DNA of 64,000 bases from Oscillospiraceae bacterium (GCA_015068655.1 SVKC01000001.1:1-64000), one strand, 5' to 3'. Positions 39,268-49,142 are shown, counted from the stretch's first letter. The notes: generated by a model from the sequence alone, not told the origin. Program-made: numbers and translations.

Positions 39268-40296
39268 ATGAGTATTCTGGAAACAACAAAGGAACTGCTG
39301 AAATACCCCGGTATTTCAGGTTTTGAAAAAGATTTTTCTCTCACACTTTGTGAAAAGCTGAAAAAATACTGTCCCGATGCATCGGTTTCAAAAACGAACT
39401 GCGTTCTGGGAAATATTTATTCAGAAAATTCGGATGCACCCACAGTTATGCTTGAGGCACATCTTGACCGTATCGGTCTTATTGTTTCATCCGTTGACGA
39501 AAACGGATTTGTAGGCTTTGATACAGTGGGCGGTGTTGACGAACGTATTCTTCCCGGTGCAGAGGTATGGATTCTCGGACAGGAAAAGGTTCTCGGCATT
39601 ATTGGCGCAAAACCACCCCATATTACCGACAAGGACGAAGCAAAGAAAGGTATCAGCGCATCTAATATGCTTATTGATACAGGTCTAGGAGAAAAGGCAA
39701 CAGAGATTATTAGAGTAGGCGACCCCATTTTGCTTGACTCAAAGCTATGTGAGCTAATCGGAGGAAAAATTTCTTCAGCGGCTCTGGATAATCGTGTGTC
39801 CATTGCCGCAATTTTTGAAGTATTGGAAGAACTGAACGAAAAAATACTTCCGGTGAACCTATCCGTTGCCTTCACAAGCGGTGAGGAATCAGGGCTTCTC
39901 GGTGCATATACGGTTGCAGGCGAAAATGCACCCGACCTTGCGGTGGTGCTGGACGTAACTTATGGAAGAACACCCGATGCTGACGGATGCGAAACCTTTC
40001 CTCTCGGCAGCGGTGCAGCAATCCTCCGAGGACCCAATGTCCATTATGATTATACAAAAAAACTTATGTCTGTCGCAAAGAAAAATAGTATTCCCTTTGA
40101 AATTGAGGTAGCTCCTCGAAGCTCAGGCACAACCGCCTGGGCAATACAGACTTCAGGAAACGGTGTTCCTTGCGTTATCATTTCAATTCCCCTCAGGTAT
40201 ATGCATACAACAGTTGAAACGGTGGATTTGCTTGATGTTCAGTGTGTTTGCAGACTTTTGAAGGAAATTATCTGCGGAGGTGAGGTCATTGCTTAA
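39268..40296 (+). CDS. M42 family metallopeptidase (glutamyl/deblocking aminopeptidase type)
   Basis: EAHLDRIG, AALDNRVS, TSGEESGLLGA, VLDVT, YMHTTVE: complete metal/catalytic set. Confidence 0.9.
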   Translation: MSILETTKELLKYPGISGFEKDFSLTLCEKLKKYCPDASVSKTNCVLGNIYSENSDAPTVMLEAHLDRIGLIVSSVDENGFVGFDTVGGVDERILPGAEVWILGQEKVLGIIGAKPPHITDKDEAKKGISASNMLIDTGLGEKATEIIRVGDPILLDSKLCELIGGKISSAALDNRVSIAAIFEVLEELNEKILPVNLSVAFTSGEESGLLGAYTVAGENAPDLAVVLDVTYGRTPDADGCETFPLGSGAAILRGPNVHYDYTKKLMSVAKKNSIPFEIEVAPRSSGTTAWAIQTSGNGVPCVIISIPLRYMHTTVETVDLLDVQCVCRLLKEIICGGEVIA

Positions 40297-41302
40297 AAAG
40301 CTTACGAATGCTTTCGGGGTTTCGGGAAACGAAAGAGAAGTACGTGAAATTATTATTGAAGAGCTCAAGGATTGTGATGTCGACCTTTCCGTTGACAGTA
40401 TGGGAAATCTGGTAGTTTTCAAGCTTGCCGAAGACAAGTCCGATGCAAAGACAATTCTTTTTGCAGCACATATGGATGAGGTCGGTTTTATTGTAACCGA
40501 CATTACAGAAGATGGCTATATAAAGTTTGAAGCAATCGGAGGTATTGACCCAAAGGTTTTGATTTCAAAAAGAGTGATTATAAATGGTTGCCCCGGTGTT
40601 ATCGGCTTGAAGCCCATACATCTGACAACAAAGGAAGAACGACAGACCACCCCCTCTATCGACGAGTTATTTGCGGACATTGGTGCAAACAGCCGTGAAG
40701 AAGCGAAAAAGCTGGTAGAAAAAGGCGATTATTTCGGTTTTGACAGCGAATACCGAGAATTTGGCAATCAGATAAAGGCAAAAGCTATTGACGACCGTCT
40801 CGGCTGTGCAGTTATGATTGAATTACTCAGAAAAAAATGGAATGTAAATCTGGTATGTGCCTTCACAGTTCAGGAAGAGGTCGGACTTCGAGGTGCAAAA
40901 ACTGCTGTCCGCGGAATTAACCCCGACTTTGCGGTTGTGCTTGAAGTAACAACCTGCAACGATATGACCGGAGTTCCAAAGCACCTGAGAGTTACGGAAA
41001 TGGGCAAGGGACCTGCAATTACAGTTCTTGATTCTGCTTGCAAAACAAACCGTGAAACAGTGGAGCTTTTGTGCAATGCCGCAAAAAAAAGAGGAATTCC
41101 ATATCAACTCAAAGGATCCACGGCCGGCGGAAATGATTCAGGGATAATACATCTTCTCGACGGCGGCATAAAAACAGCTTCGATTTCTGTGCCATGCAGA
41201 TACTTTCATTCTGCTTCCTGTGTAGTAAGCAAGAATGACATTGAAAACTGCCGGAAGCTTGCAGAGGGATTTCTTGAAGACTTGGGAAGGAGTGAGAATT
41301 AA
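40289..41302 (+). CDS. M42 family metallopeptidase
   Basis: AAHMDEVG, AIDDRLG, VQEEVGLRGA, VLEVT, YFHSASCV. TTG start at 40289 with GGAGG ribosome-binding site (or GTG 40280). Confidence 0.9.
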   Translation: MLKKLTNAFGVSGNEREVREIIIEELKDCDVDLSVDSMGNLVVFKLAEDKSDAKTILFAAHMDEVGFIVTDITEDGYIKFEAIGGIDPKVLISKRVIINGCPGVIGLKPIHLTTKEERQTTPSIDELFADIGANSREEAKKLVEKGDYFGFDSEYREFGNQIKAKAIDDRLGCAVMIELLRKKWNVNLVCAFTVQEEVGLRGAKTAVRGINPDFAVVLEVTTCNDMTGVPKHLRVTEMGKGPAITVLDSACKTNRETVELLCNAAKKRGIPYQLKGSTAGGNDSGIIHLLDGGIKTASISVPCRYFHSASCVVSKNDIENCRKLAEGFLEDLGRSEN

Positions 41303-42204
41303 TGCAAAATATCGTTGAGGCTTTTGCTCCTTCGGGATGTGAAGAACCGCTTTGTGAACTTTTGAAAAACAGGATTCAGTCCAAGTTCGAAAAGGTATTT
41401 GTTGATAATCTGGGAAACCTTGCGGCAAGCTCAGGAGACGGAAGACTTTGTATTGAGTGCGGGATGGACAGCACGGGAGTTATGGTAATCACGCCAAATG
41501 ATGAACAGATACGTTTTTCTGCTGTGGGAAATATAAAGCCAAAGGACATAATCGGTCGCAAAGTTGTTTTCGAAAACGCATCTTGCGGCAAGGTATTTTG
41601 TGATAATGAAAAAGATACCGAAGACGCAAAGCTTTCTGATTTATATATTCTGCTTGATGAAGGCTCGGTAAAAAAAGGCGATTTCGGGGCAATTGTCCCT
41701 GATTTCAGTGAAGAAGATGGCGGTTATACAGCTTACGGGCTCAAAAATCGCATTGCGGCAGCGGCTGTCTGCAAGGCACTGGAAAATACCGATTGTGCAG
41801 AAAACGTAACTATCTTGTTTTCCGCTCAAAAAAGACTTGGGGCAAGGGGACTGCGAGCCTTCTTCGGTGTTCATTCCTTTGAACAGATTATTACAGTTGA
41901 CGGATGCACAGATGACGGATGTGTAATTATAGCAAAGGACGAGAAAATTGTTGCAAATCCTGATTTAAGAAAAAAAATTGAAACGTTGGCACAAGAAAAG
42001 AATCTCGATGCAGAAACTGTTGTCAGCGAAAATAACTTTCATTTGGAGCAGATTGCAGTTTCCTGTGGAGCCCCCTGTGCGGCAATAGGCATTTCGGTTC
42101 TTTGTGAGGATGGTGAGCCCGAGAGGGTAAGCAAAGCAGATTTTGACACGTCAGTTTTGCTGATTGAAGAAATATTGAAGGGTTGTGAAAAAAAATGTTT
42201 GTAA
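41302..42204 (+). CDS. M42 peptidase paralog, apparent pseudoenzyme
   Basis: Same fold outline (LGNLAA, GARGLRAFFG) but metal/catalytic residues replaced; overlaps stop codon of previous gene. Confidence 0.8.
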   Translation: MQNIVEAFAPSGCEEPLCELLKNRIQSKFEKVFVDNLGNLAASSGDGRLCIECGMDSTGVMVITPNDEQIRFSAVGNIKPKDIIGRKVVFENASCGKVFCDNEKDTEDAKLSDLYILLDEGSVKKGDFGAIVPDFSEEDGGYTAYGLKNRIAAAAVCKALENTDCAENVTILFSAQKRLGARGLRAFFGVHSFEQIITVDGCTDDGCVIIAKDEKIVANPDLRKKIETLAQEKNLDAETVVSENNFHLEQIAVSCGAPCAAIGISVLCEDGEPERVSKADFDTSVLLIEEILKGCEKKCL

Positions 42205-42617
42205 AACAAATTTCGGTTTTTGTGGAGAACAAGCCCGGACAGCTTGGGAAAATAACAAAAATTCTTGCTGAAGAGAAAATCGATATACGTGCTTTCAGCG
42301 TTGCGGACACGGTGGAGTTCGGTATACTCAGGCTTATAGTGAAGGAGCCTGACCGCGCGGCAGAGCTGTTGCGAAATGCCGGCTTTACGGCACAAATGAA
42401 CGAAGTCATTGTTGCTGTTATGAAAGACAAACTGGGTGCATTTGATGAAATTGTTATGCAGCTGGCATCAAAAAACATTGATGTGCAATATGTCTATTCC
42501 TTCATTGGCGAAGTTGCCGCAACAGGCAGAGTGGCAATAAGAACAGACAATATGAACGAAGCTTTTGAAACCTTGGAAAAAAGCGGAATAACACTTTCAA
42601 CACAAGAGGATATTTGA
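42195..42617 (+). CDS. Tandem ACT-domain protein
   Basis: QISVFVENKPGQLGKITKILAEEKIDIRAFSVAD, two ACT-like halves. Confidence 0.85.
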   Translation: MFVKQISVFVENKPGQLGKITKILAEEKIDIRAFSVADTVEFGILRLIVKEPDRAAELLRNAGFTAQMNEVIVAVMKDKLGAFDEIVMQLASKNIDVQYVYSFIGEVAATGRVAIRTDNMNEAFETLEKSGITLSTQEDI

Positions 42618-42618
42618 C

Positions 42619-43017
42619 ATGGAAAAGAAAATGTGTATTTTGTATGATAACAGAATTTGTGACAATTGCGGTGAATGCAATATGTGTGACCTTGACCCCA
42701 AAAAGGTTTGCGACAGCTGCGGTGCTTGTCTCGAAACGGACGAGGACTACAATACTCTTGATGTGGATTTGGTATACGAAAACGCAGACGACCCTGAAAT
42801 GTTGAGCTTTGAAGAGCTTTTCCCCGATGAGGCATTTGGCGGCGACCGAAATTGGGATGATGAGGAAGACGAGGACGAGAACGTTATCGAAGACTATGAT
42901 GACTATGACGGGGATTTTGACAATAATGACGGATTTTATGACGAGAATGAGTTTTATTCCGAGGACGACGAAGATGACCTGAGACGTGATTTTGGTGATT
43001 TTTTTGGTCGTGGATAA
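42619..43017 (+). CDS. Cys-rich N-terminus / extremely acidic C-terminus protein
   Basis: ICDNCGECNMCDLDPKKVCDSCGACLET followed by D/E-rich tail; follows ACT gene directly. Confidence 0.75.
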   Translation: MEKKMCILYDNRICDNCGECNMCDLDPKKVCDSCGACLETDEDYNTLDVDLVYENADDPEMLSFEELFPDEAFGGDRNWDDEEDEDENVIEDYDDYDGDFDNNDGFYDENEFYSEDDEDDLRRDFGDFFGRG

Positions 43018-43024
43018 GGTTGGC

Positions 43025-43074
43025 AAAACAAAATGGCGATTTTCAAAATTAGAAAATCGCCATTTTGTTTTTTT
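43025..43074. terminator. Strong bidirectional terminator
   Basis: AAAACAAAATGGCGATTTTC-aaaatta-GAAAATCGCCATTTTGTTTT, 20-bp stem, T-tract; between convergent genes. Confidence 0.9.
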
Positions 43075-44737
43075 ATCTAATTTTGTAAGAAAGTGTGTTG
43101 TAATCAACAATTACTTTTGTGCCATCCGAATATGTAACCGCAAAAATATTTTCCTCAACTTCCTTGTGCTCCAATATAAATTCAGTTTGAAGATGCTTAA
43201 TAGTTTTATATTCTTCATAAGCCTCCTTGATTTTTGACACGCTAAATCTCAGTTGCTCATCTGTATCAATAATCAAATCTTCTTTTCCCAACCAATCATC
43301 ATTATCGCTTCCCTCCAAAAATTTTGAATAGATATAAAACGAAGGTCTTGTTCCATCCTCAAGAACAAGCAAGTGATTTTTAACATCCTTTATGGGATAA
43401 TTCACCGTATCGGTTGTGGAGTTGTAAAGCATTATGCCGTGATAGGCAATTTGCCAGAATGGAACGACCTTGTCAGCCATAACATCCTCAACTACCGGTC
43501 TCGACACATACAGTCCGTAATCAAGATATTCTGCGCCAAAGTCAAAACATCCTTCCGATGAAAAACCGCCAAAGAGCTCATGGCAAAGTGCCATTATCTT
43601 ATGATACATTTCAAGAGTTTCTTTTGAATTCACAGGGTGGTTTTTATCATAACACCATCTTAAAGGAACAACTGTTAACACATCAATGTAATGCAGGCCT
43701 TCGAATCCCAGCTCCCTCACCTTTGGCAGATAGCTTTTTGCATATGCAAGCGCCTTGACGGGACAAAGATCATACGGTCTTCCGCCGCTCCAGCCAAAGT
43801 CATTCATACCAATCGAACCGTCTTCATTCTTGACTACAATATCCTCAGAAAAGGTATCGGCAATGCTATAACAATCCGTACTGTTTGTATGACATACAAT
43901 CTGATAGCCGTTTTTCTGTGCATAAGAAATTAGGTGTCGGAGTCCTTTTTCGCCGCCAAGCTTTTCTTCCACCGGGAAAATTTGCGGCCATCTTCCGTCG
44001 TGTCCGCTTTTATTCCACCCAACCAAACAAAGCTGTGCCTTATCAATACCCTGTGCTTTCATCTCGTCAATCAGGTCGCACACTCTGTCAAATGTGCATG
44101 CAACCTTCATTTCAGGTTCATTTTCAAGTGTTTGTTCAAGCACTGTTGGCGGTGCAGGCTTCCAGCCCATTCTGATACGTATTTCAGGGGCAGCAATTGC
44201 GTATGCCAGTGCTTTACGTTCTTTTATCTTTTCCGAAAGGGGCAAACAAACACCTTTTCCCAGCTGATAGTTTCGGTATGCAACAGCCATATCGCTGTAA
44301 GTTGCATCATTTTCCAAGGTTATCAGCTTGATACAAATATCTTCGTAAGGCACATTTCCATTCAAGAAGAACCGAGGATAAATATAATATTCACCATTCT
44401 TAACGCCAAAAACAAGGCTGAACTCATATTTAAAACCTTCAACTATCACAAGTGCACAGCTGCCGTCTTTTTTTACACCAAAGAGCGGCATAAGGTCCTG
44501 CTTCAAAATTCGTTCATCATCCGGCTTGTCATTGAAGAAACAAAGCCTGCTTCCCTTTTTGTCAAAATCTGCAATTACATAATATCCGTTTTCTCCGGTT
44601 TTGGCAAAGAGAGCTTCATTTACAAGGTCAATATACTCGAGGTTCTCCGGTATATCTGACCTTTTCACAACAAACACATCATTATTTACCGAAACATTAT
44701 ACTTTTTTCCTGCGTTATCTGAAGCTATCCACATCAA
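43073..44737 (-). CDS. Glycosidase-like TIM-barrel protein (DUF5696-like)
   Basis: LIDEMKAQGIDKAQLCLVGWNKSGHDGRWPQIFPVEEKLGGEKGLRHLISYAQKNGYQIVCHTN..., GFEGLHYIDVLTVVPLRWCYDKNHP. Confidence 0.6.
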   Translation of the reverse strand: MMWIASDNAGKKYNVSVNNDVFVVKRSDIPENLEYIDLVNEALFAKTGENGYYVIADFDKKGSRLCFFNDKPDDERILKQDLMPLFGVKKDGSCALVIVEGFKYEFSLVFGVKNGEYYIYPRFFLNGNVPYEDICIKLITLENDATYSDMAVAYRNYQLGKGVCLPLSEKIKERKALAYAIAAPEIRIRMGWKPAPPTVLEQTLENEPEMKVACTFDRVCDLIDEMKAQGIDKAQLCLVGWNKSGHDGRWPQIFPVEEKLGGEKGLRHLISYAQKNGYQIVCHTNSTDCYSIADTFSEDIVVKNEDGSIGMNDFGWSGGRPYDLCPVKALAYAKSYLPKVRELGFEGLHYIDVLTVVPLRWCYDKNHPVNSKETLEMYHKIMALCHELFGGFSSEGCFDFGAEYLDYGLYVSRPVVEDVMADKVVPFWQIAYHGIMLYNSTTDTVNYPIKDVKNHLLVLEDGTRPSFYIYSKFLEGSDNDDWLGKEDLIIDTDEQLRFSVSKIKEAYEEYKTIKHLQTEFILEHKEVEENIFAVTYSDGTKVIVDYNTLSYKIR

Positions 44738-45656
44738 AGCTCCACTCCTCTCTCTTTCTGAAAGGTGTCTTAAATTTCTTTGTCAACACACCTTTTTCTT
44801 CAAGATGGATATAACACGCCACATCGCAGGCACGACCACAGATTGAACATTGATATGCGTGTTGTGCCGGCGGATAAAAATATATGTTATCAAGAATCTT
44901 TCTTGCGGTTTCAGGTGTTACTTTCGCCTCTCCTGCAATTATTTCAATACGGTTATCAAAATCAGCAAATGCCTCAGGTGACATAAAAGGATTCTTTGTA
45001 CCATTTGCGCCGTTATAATAAACCGCACATTGCCATGCATCCACATTTCCGTCATTGTCTATGGCTTTGCCGGGGCAGGCATCCTTACATTTTCCGCACT
45101 TGTCACATAGGTGAGGCTCAACAATGTCACTCTCTTCAAGCTCTGCATCGGTAAGTATAAAACAATATCTCACCATAGGTCCGAATTCATCAGTGAGAAG
45201 AGTATTATGAAAACCCTTTTCGCCAAGTCCGCATTTTATGGCAGTATCAAGAAAATCCATTTGAGTTTCAGCAGTTCTGCCTCTGTATACCGCATCATAT
45301 GCAACTTCAGGATTTGTACTGTTTTCTTCTGCCATAATCTGCTGATGACGGCGTTGGGGGAGTGCAATATATCCTTCCTCTTCAATCATCATGGCAACTT
45401 TCAGCTGTGCCATTGGCATAACGGTTTCTTCCATATTTTCAACCGCCATAGTTGTGTACTGATAATATGTACTGCCTTCCTCAATCCCTCTGTAAATTCC
45501 ACGAAGCACACGGAATGCAAGACCAATCACTGTCTTTGTGTCAGGCATAATTTTGAAGATAGGATTGTCTTTTTCAAAACGGCTGCTTGGCGCAAAGCCC
45601 ACAATATCCGCACCGTTTGCTTTTGCAAGCTCTATAATTCTTTCTCTCATAATCAA
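44715..45656 (-). CDS. Epoxyqueuosine-reductase (QueG)-like iron-sulfur protein, paralog A
   Basis: LCDKCGKCKDACPGKAIDNDGNVDAWQC, CSICGRACDVACYIHLE. Confidence 0.75.
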   Translation of the reverse strand: MIMRERIIELAKANGADIVGFAPSSRFEKDNPIFKIMPDTKTVIGLAFRVLRGIYRGIEEGSTYYQYTTMAVENMEETVMPMAQLKVAMMIEEEGYIALPQRRHQQIMAEENSTNPEVAYDAVYRGRTAETQMDFLDTAIKCGLGEKGFHNTLLTDEFGPMVRYCFILTDAELEESDIVEPHLCDKCGKCKDACPGKAIDNDGNVDAWQCAVYYNGANGTKNPFMSPEAFADFDNRIEIIAGEAKVTPETARKILDNIYFYPPAQHAYQCSICGRACDVACYIHLEEKGVLTKKFKTPFRKREEWSFDVDSFR

Positions 45657-46543
45657 AGCTCTCCTTTCAGATGCTTATAACAGGCAATATCACACTTTCT
45701 GCCGCATAAGCATGGTGCATATCCCCACTGAGTATTGGGCAAAAAATCCATTTCTTTGTATATCTCACGGGCAGATTCTGCATCAAATCGCTTTTCACCA
45801 TTGAGAATCGCTTCTCGTTCAGGATTATCCTTCAAGAATTCCTCTGTAATAAAAGGATTTGACTTGTGTGCTCCCTTGTAATAAACACTGCACTGCCACG
45901 TATCAAGCCCCTTTTCGTCTATTGCATTGCCGGGGCAAGCCTTTATGCACGCACCGCACTTGTCACAAACACTTTCGGTCAATTCTTCATCAAATTCAAG
46001 TGGCATATCTGTTATGATAAAACAGTATCGCATAAAAGGTCCGTATTTCTTGTTTATTATCTTTCCGCTCAGACCCATTTCGCCAAGTCCGCAAGCCTTT
46101 GCTGCTTTTCCGAAGTCAATAATAACATCAGGAGCAGGTTTTCCGTCTTCAACCGCTTCGGCGTGAATAAGCTCATATGTATCAAACACTTCAGGATTTG
46201 TGTTTTTGTCACCCTTTATTCTGAGGTTAGGAACAGATTTCTGAAGACAAGCATCATAGCCTTCGTTCTCAATCATTCCACCAATTTTGAGAAGAAATAT
46301 TTCCGCCATTTCCTCATCAAAATATTTTACTCCAAGTGTTGTATATGTATAATACTGACTTCCTCTGTCCATTGCCATATACATCCCCTTTGGTACTGCA
46401 AAACCAAAGCCGATAATAGATTTTGCATTGGGGAGAATCATCCTAGGGTCTCTTTGAGGATTCTCTTCTCCATACACTCTGCCTATTCCACAAACTGTTG
46501 CACCAAGCTCTTTTGCTTTTTGTTTTATAAATTCAGCTGTCAT
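45653..46543 (-). CDS. Epoxyqueuosine-reductase (QueG)-like iron-sulfur protein, paralog B
   Basis: VCDKCGACIKACPGNAIDEKGLDTWQC, CLCGRKCDIACYKHLK. Confidence 0.75.
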   Translation of the reverse strand: MTAEFIKQKAKELGATVCGIGRVYGEENPQRDPRMILPNAKSIIGFGFAVPKGMYMAMDRGSQYYTYTTLGVKYFDEEMAEIFLLKIGGMIENEGYDACLQKSVPNLRIKGDKNTNPEVFDTYELIHAEAVEDGKPAPDVIIDFGKAAKACGLGEMGLSGKIINKKYGPFMRYCFIITDMPLEFDEELTESVCDKCGACIKACPGNAIDEKGLDTWQCSVYYKGAHKSNPFITEEFLKDNPEREAILNGEKRFDAESAREIYKEMDFLPNTQWGYAPCLCGRKCDIACYKHLKGEL

Positions 46544-46866
46544 TTTACCAACCTTCTTTCTGAGTTTTCTCTGGCAGTGCTGCTGTTTTCCACCACAAGT
46601 ACCTCTGCATCTTCAGACAACACAATATGATGCCAAAGTCCCTTTTTCACATTATAAACTTTATACAGCTCCATTATATATTCCTTATCCTCTTCGTATA
46701 TAACAGCATTTCCTTTAAGCAGCACAAAGGCTTCATCCGTCAAAAGATGCCGTTCATCTTCAACTCTTTTTGAAAACCTTTCATCGTAATGTATCATCCC
46801 GATTCTCCAGCCCTCAAAGTCAAATAGCGGTTTCCAGCCCTCGCCCTTATGTTCAAAAATCTCCAT
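46540..46866 (-). CDS. Small cupin-like protein
   Basis: 108 aa; HLLTDEAFVLLKGNAVIY...YNVKKGLWHHIVLSEDAEVLVVENSST: single cupin barrel pattern. Confidence 0.65.
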   Translation of the reverse strand: MEIFEHKGEGWKPLFDFEGWRIGMIHYDERFSKRVEDERHLLTDEAFVLLKGNAVIYEEDKEYIMELYKVYNVKKGLWHHIVLSEDAEVLVVENSSTARENSERRLVK

Positions 46867-47948
46867 TATCTGTCAAGCCTCCATGCTTTCTTTGTTCTTA
46901 AGGGTTCTTTGAATCTGTCTTCCATACAGCCGCCTTTCTTCTCAAGGACAGAAACACATGCTCTTATACAGCCGCCGCATTTTGCCATGTTGTAGCCGAC
47001 CCAACTGGGGAAATATTTTGCCAGTGCACCGTAGACCTTCATAATTTCCTTTTCGTCAGCAACATCTGTTACCCCTTCCATAAGGTCAAGGTCACCATTT
47101 TCATTTTTGTCCCATACGTCCTTTGGCACAAAGGGATTATAATATCTGCCCGCATGGGTATAGAACGCATAGCAACGCCACATATCAATGTCGCCCCACT
47201 CTAAAACTTTGCCATCCAGATTAACTGTTATTGTTTTTCCTGAATTTATAGCAGGAATACATCCGCCGGGACATTCTCTCACACAAGCACCGCACTTACG
47301 GCACAAGGGCTTGCCGTTATACATTTGGTCATACTCATCAAATTCTGCATCGGTGAATATGAACGCTACTCTCTGGAGAGGTCCGAATTCAGGAGTAAGC
47401 AGCATTTTGCTCCAGCCAATCTCACCAAGACCGCAAGCAACTGCCGCAATTCTGAACTGAAACTGCAAATCAGGTGCAACACCGCCTTCACGAGCCGGTC
47501 TTGTAAACTGTACACTTCTGTGGTGTGCCGTGTTGGTTTTTGCATATTCATTTACCTCAATCTGTTCTTCGGGTGAAAGAGTATTGCCGGGGCTTCCGTC
47601 CATATCCGACACAACACCTCTTGCGCCTGTATTACGGTAAACAAATGCCTCATACCCCTCATCTTCAATTACCTTGCCCACCTGATAAAGTACAGCAGGA
47701 GCGTATATTTCATTTATGCCGCCATATGCCATTGACGGATACTGATAAAACTGTGTTCCCTCTTCAATTCCACGCTGAACACCTCTGGGTATTCTGAAAA
47801 CAAAGCCTATACAGCTTTTTGCCTCAGGAAACAAAAACTGCGGATTCATTTCATCAGGTGCTCCATCGAATCTTGACATTGGCGAAATTCCACAAGCGTC
47901 TGCACCTGCCGCAAGTGCCGCTTCTTTAATCACTTTACTGCTTAACAT
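46866..47948 (-). CDS. Epoxyqueuosine-reductase (QueG)-like iron-sulfur protein, paralog C
   Basis: LCRKCGACVRECPGGCIP...WRCYAFY, CGGCIRACVSVLEKKG. Confidence 0.75.
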   Translation of the reverse strand: MLSSKVIKEAALAAGADACGISPMSRFDGAPDEMNPQFLFPEAKSCIGFVFRIPRGVQRGIEEGTQFYQYPSMAYGGINEIYAPAVLYQVGKVIEDEGYEAFVYRNTGARGVVSDMDGSPGNTLSPEEQIEVNEYAKTNTAHHRSVQFTRPAREGGVAPDLQFQFRIAAVACGLGEIGWSKMLLTPEFGPLQRVAFIFTDAEFDEYDQMYNGKPLCRKCGACVRECPGGCIPAINSGKTITVNLDGKVLEWGDIDMWRCYAFYTHAGRYYNPFVPKDVWDKNENGDLDLMEGVTDVADEKEIMKVYGALAKYFPSWVGYNMAKCGGCIRACVSVLEKKGGCMEDRFKEPLRTKKAWRLDR

Positions 47949-48100
47949 TATTTTACCTCCTGTTATATAATAGAATCAAAATTTTCACAAAAAATACCTA
48001 AAGATGAAACTTAATATCTTGATTTTATCATATTATTGTGGTAATATAAACATAAAAAACAAACTACAATTTTAACAAAACAAACTTTTTGGAGATAAAA

Positions 48101-48946
48101 ATGAAAATTGCAGATATAAATCCTCATATCCGTTTTGCAGAACAACTCACTTACTCCGTAAAACACAGCAATGTATACGTAAAGGATTGCAGATTATTTT
48201 ACATAATAAGCGGTAATGCAAAAATCTTCGTAGACAATTCCGAAATGCCCTTGACCAAAAACACTCTATTTTATTGCTGTGGGGGAACAAAATATACCAT
48301 CGAAACAGGCGAAACACTTCAGCTATACTCACTGAATTTTGACCTTTCGCAACATCAGTCCGAAATTATCAGACCTATCCCTATGGAATTCAATCACACA
48401 AAAAATTACAGCCCCATAGATAAATGTAATATCAAAGACAGTGATTTTTTGAATTCTTTTCTGTTACTGAAAAACGCTACGGAATTCAAACCTACAATTT
48501 CTGATATTACAAAAGAATACTCAATTCAAAAGGCATATTTCAGAGAAAACTGCAGTTCAATACTCAAATTACTTCTCATCAAGCTACACAAACAAAATAG
48601 CGATACAACAACTAATTCTTCTGATGCAATCAACAAAATCATTGCTTATGTTACCTCAAATTTTGCCAAAGAAATAAAGAATAGTGAGCTAGCTGAAATA
48701 GCCGGCTATCACGAATATTATTTGAACAGACTTTTCATACGACATACAGGCACAAGTATGCACAAGTACATTTTGAATTTGAGAATAAATGAAAGCAAAC
48801 GCCTTTTGCTCAATACAAATTTATCAATATCGGATATTGCTTCCCGAATAGGGTTTAACAGCCATACTCATTTTTCTACATACTTTAAAAAAGAAACCGG
48901 TCTATCACCTTTTGAATATAAAAATAATTTTAAAAATAATATTTGA
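48101..48946 (+). CDS. AraC family transcriptional regulator
   Basis: C-terminal AraC HTH pair (ELAEIAGYHEYYLNRLFIRHTGTSMHKYILNLRINESKRLLLNTNLSISDIASRIGFNSHTHFSTYFKKETGLSPFEYK). ATG 48101 with GGAGA ribosome-binding site. Confidence 0.9.
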   Translation: MKIADINPHIRFAEQLTYSVKHSNVYVKDCRLFYIISGNAKIFVDNSEMPLTKNTLFYCCGGTKYTIETGETLQLYSLNFDLSQHQSEIIRPIPMEFNHTKNYSPIDKCNIKDSDFLNSFLLLKNATEFKPTISDITKEYSIQKAYFRENCSSILKLLLIKLHKQNSDTTTNSSDAINKIIAYVTSNFAKEIKNSELAEIAGYHEYYLNRLFIRHTGTSMHKYILNLRINESKRLLLNTNLSISDIASRIGFNSHTHFSTYFKKETGLSPFEYKNNFKNNI

Positions 48947-49081
48947 TTTAACGAAAATCTATGATTTTCCTTCAATGGATACTTTTTTCCAACAACCTCA
49001 TTCTAATAAAAAAAATTAAAAAGCAATATTTCTTTCAATAATAAAAATCCTTTTTGGGGTTAAAATCTTACTAAAAGTGTA

Positions 49082-49110
49082 TTGCAAAATTTTCTTAATA
49101 GTGTTAAAAT
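49082..49110 (+). promoter_or_regulatory. Sigma-A-type promoter of gatCAB: TTGCAA-17-TAAAAT
   Basis: TTGCAA 49082-49087; TAAAAT 49105-49110. Confidence 0.6.
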
Positions 49111-49142
49111 AAAAGATAATGTATTTTAAAGGAAGTGACTAT

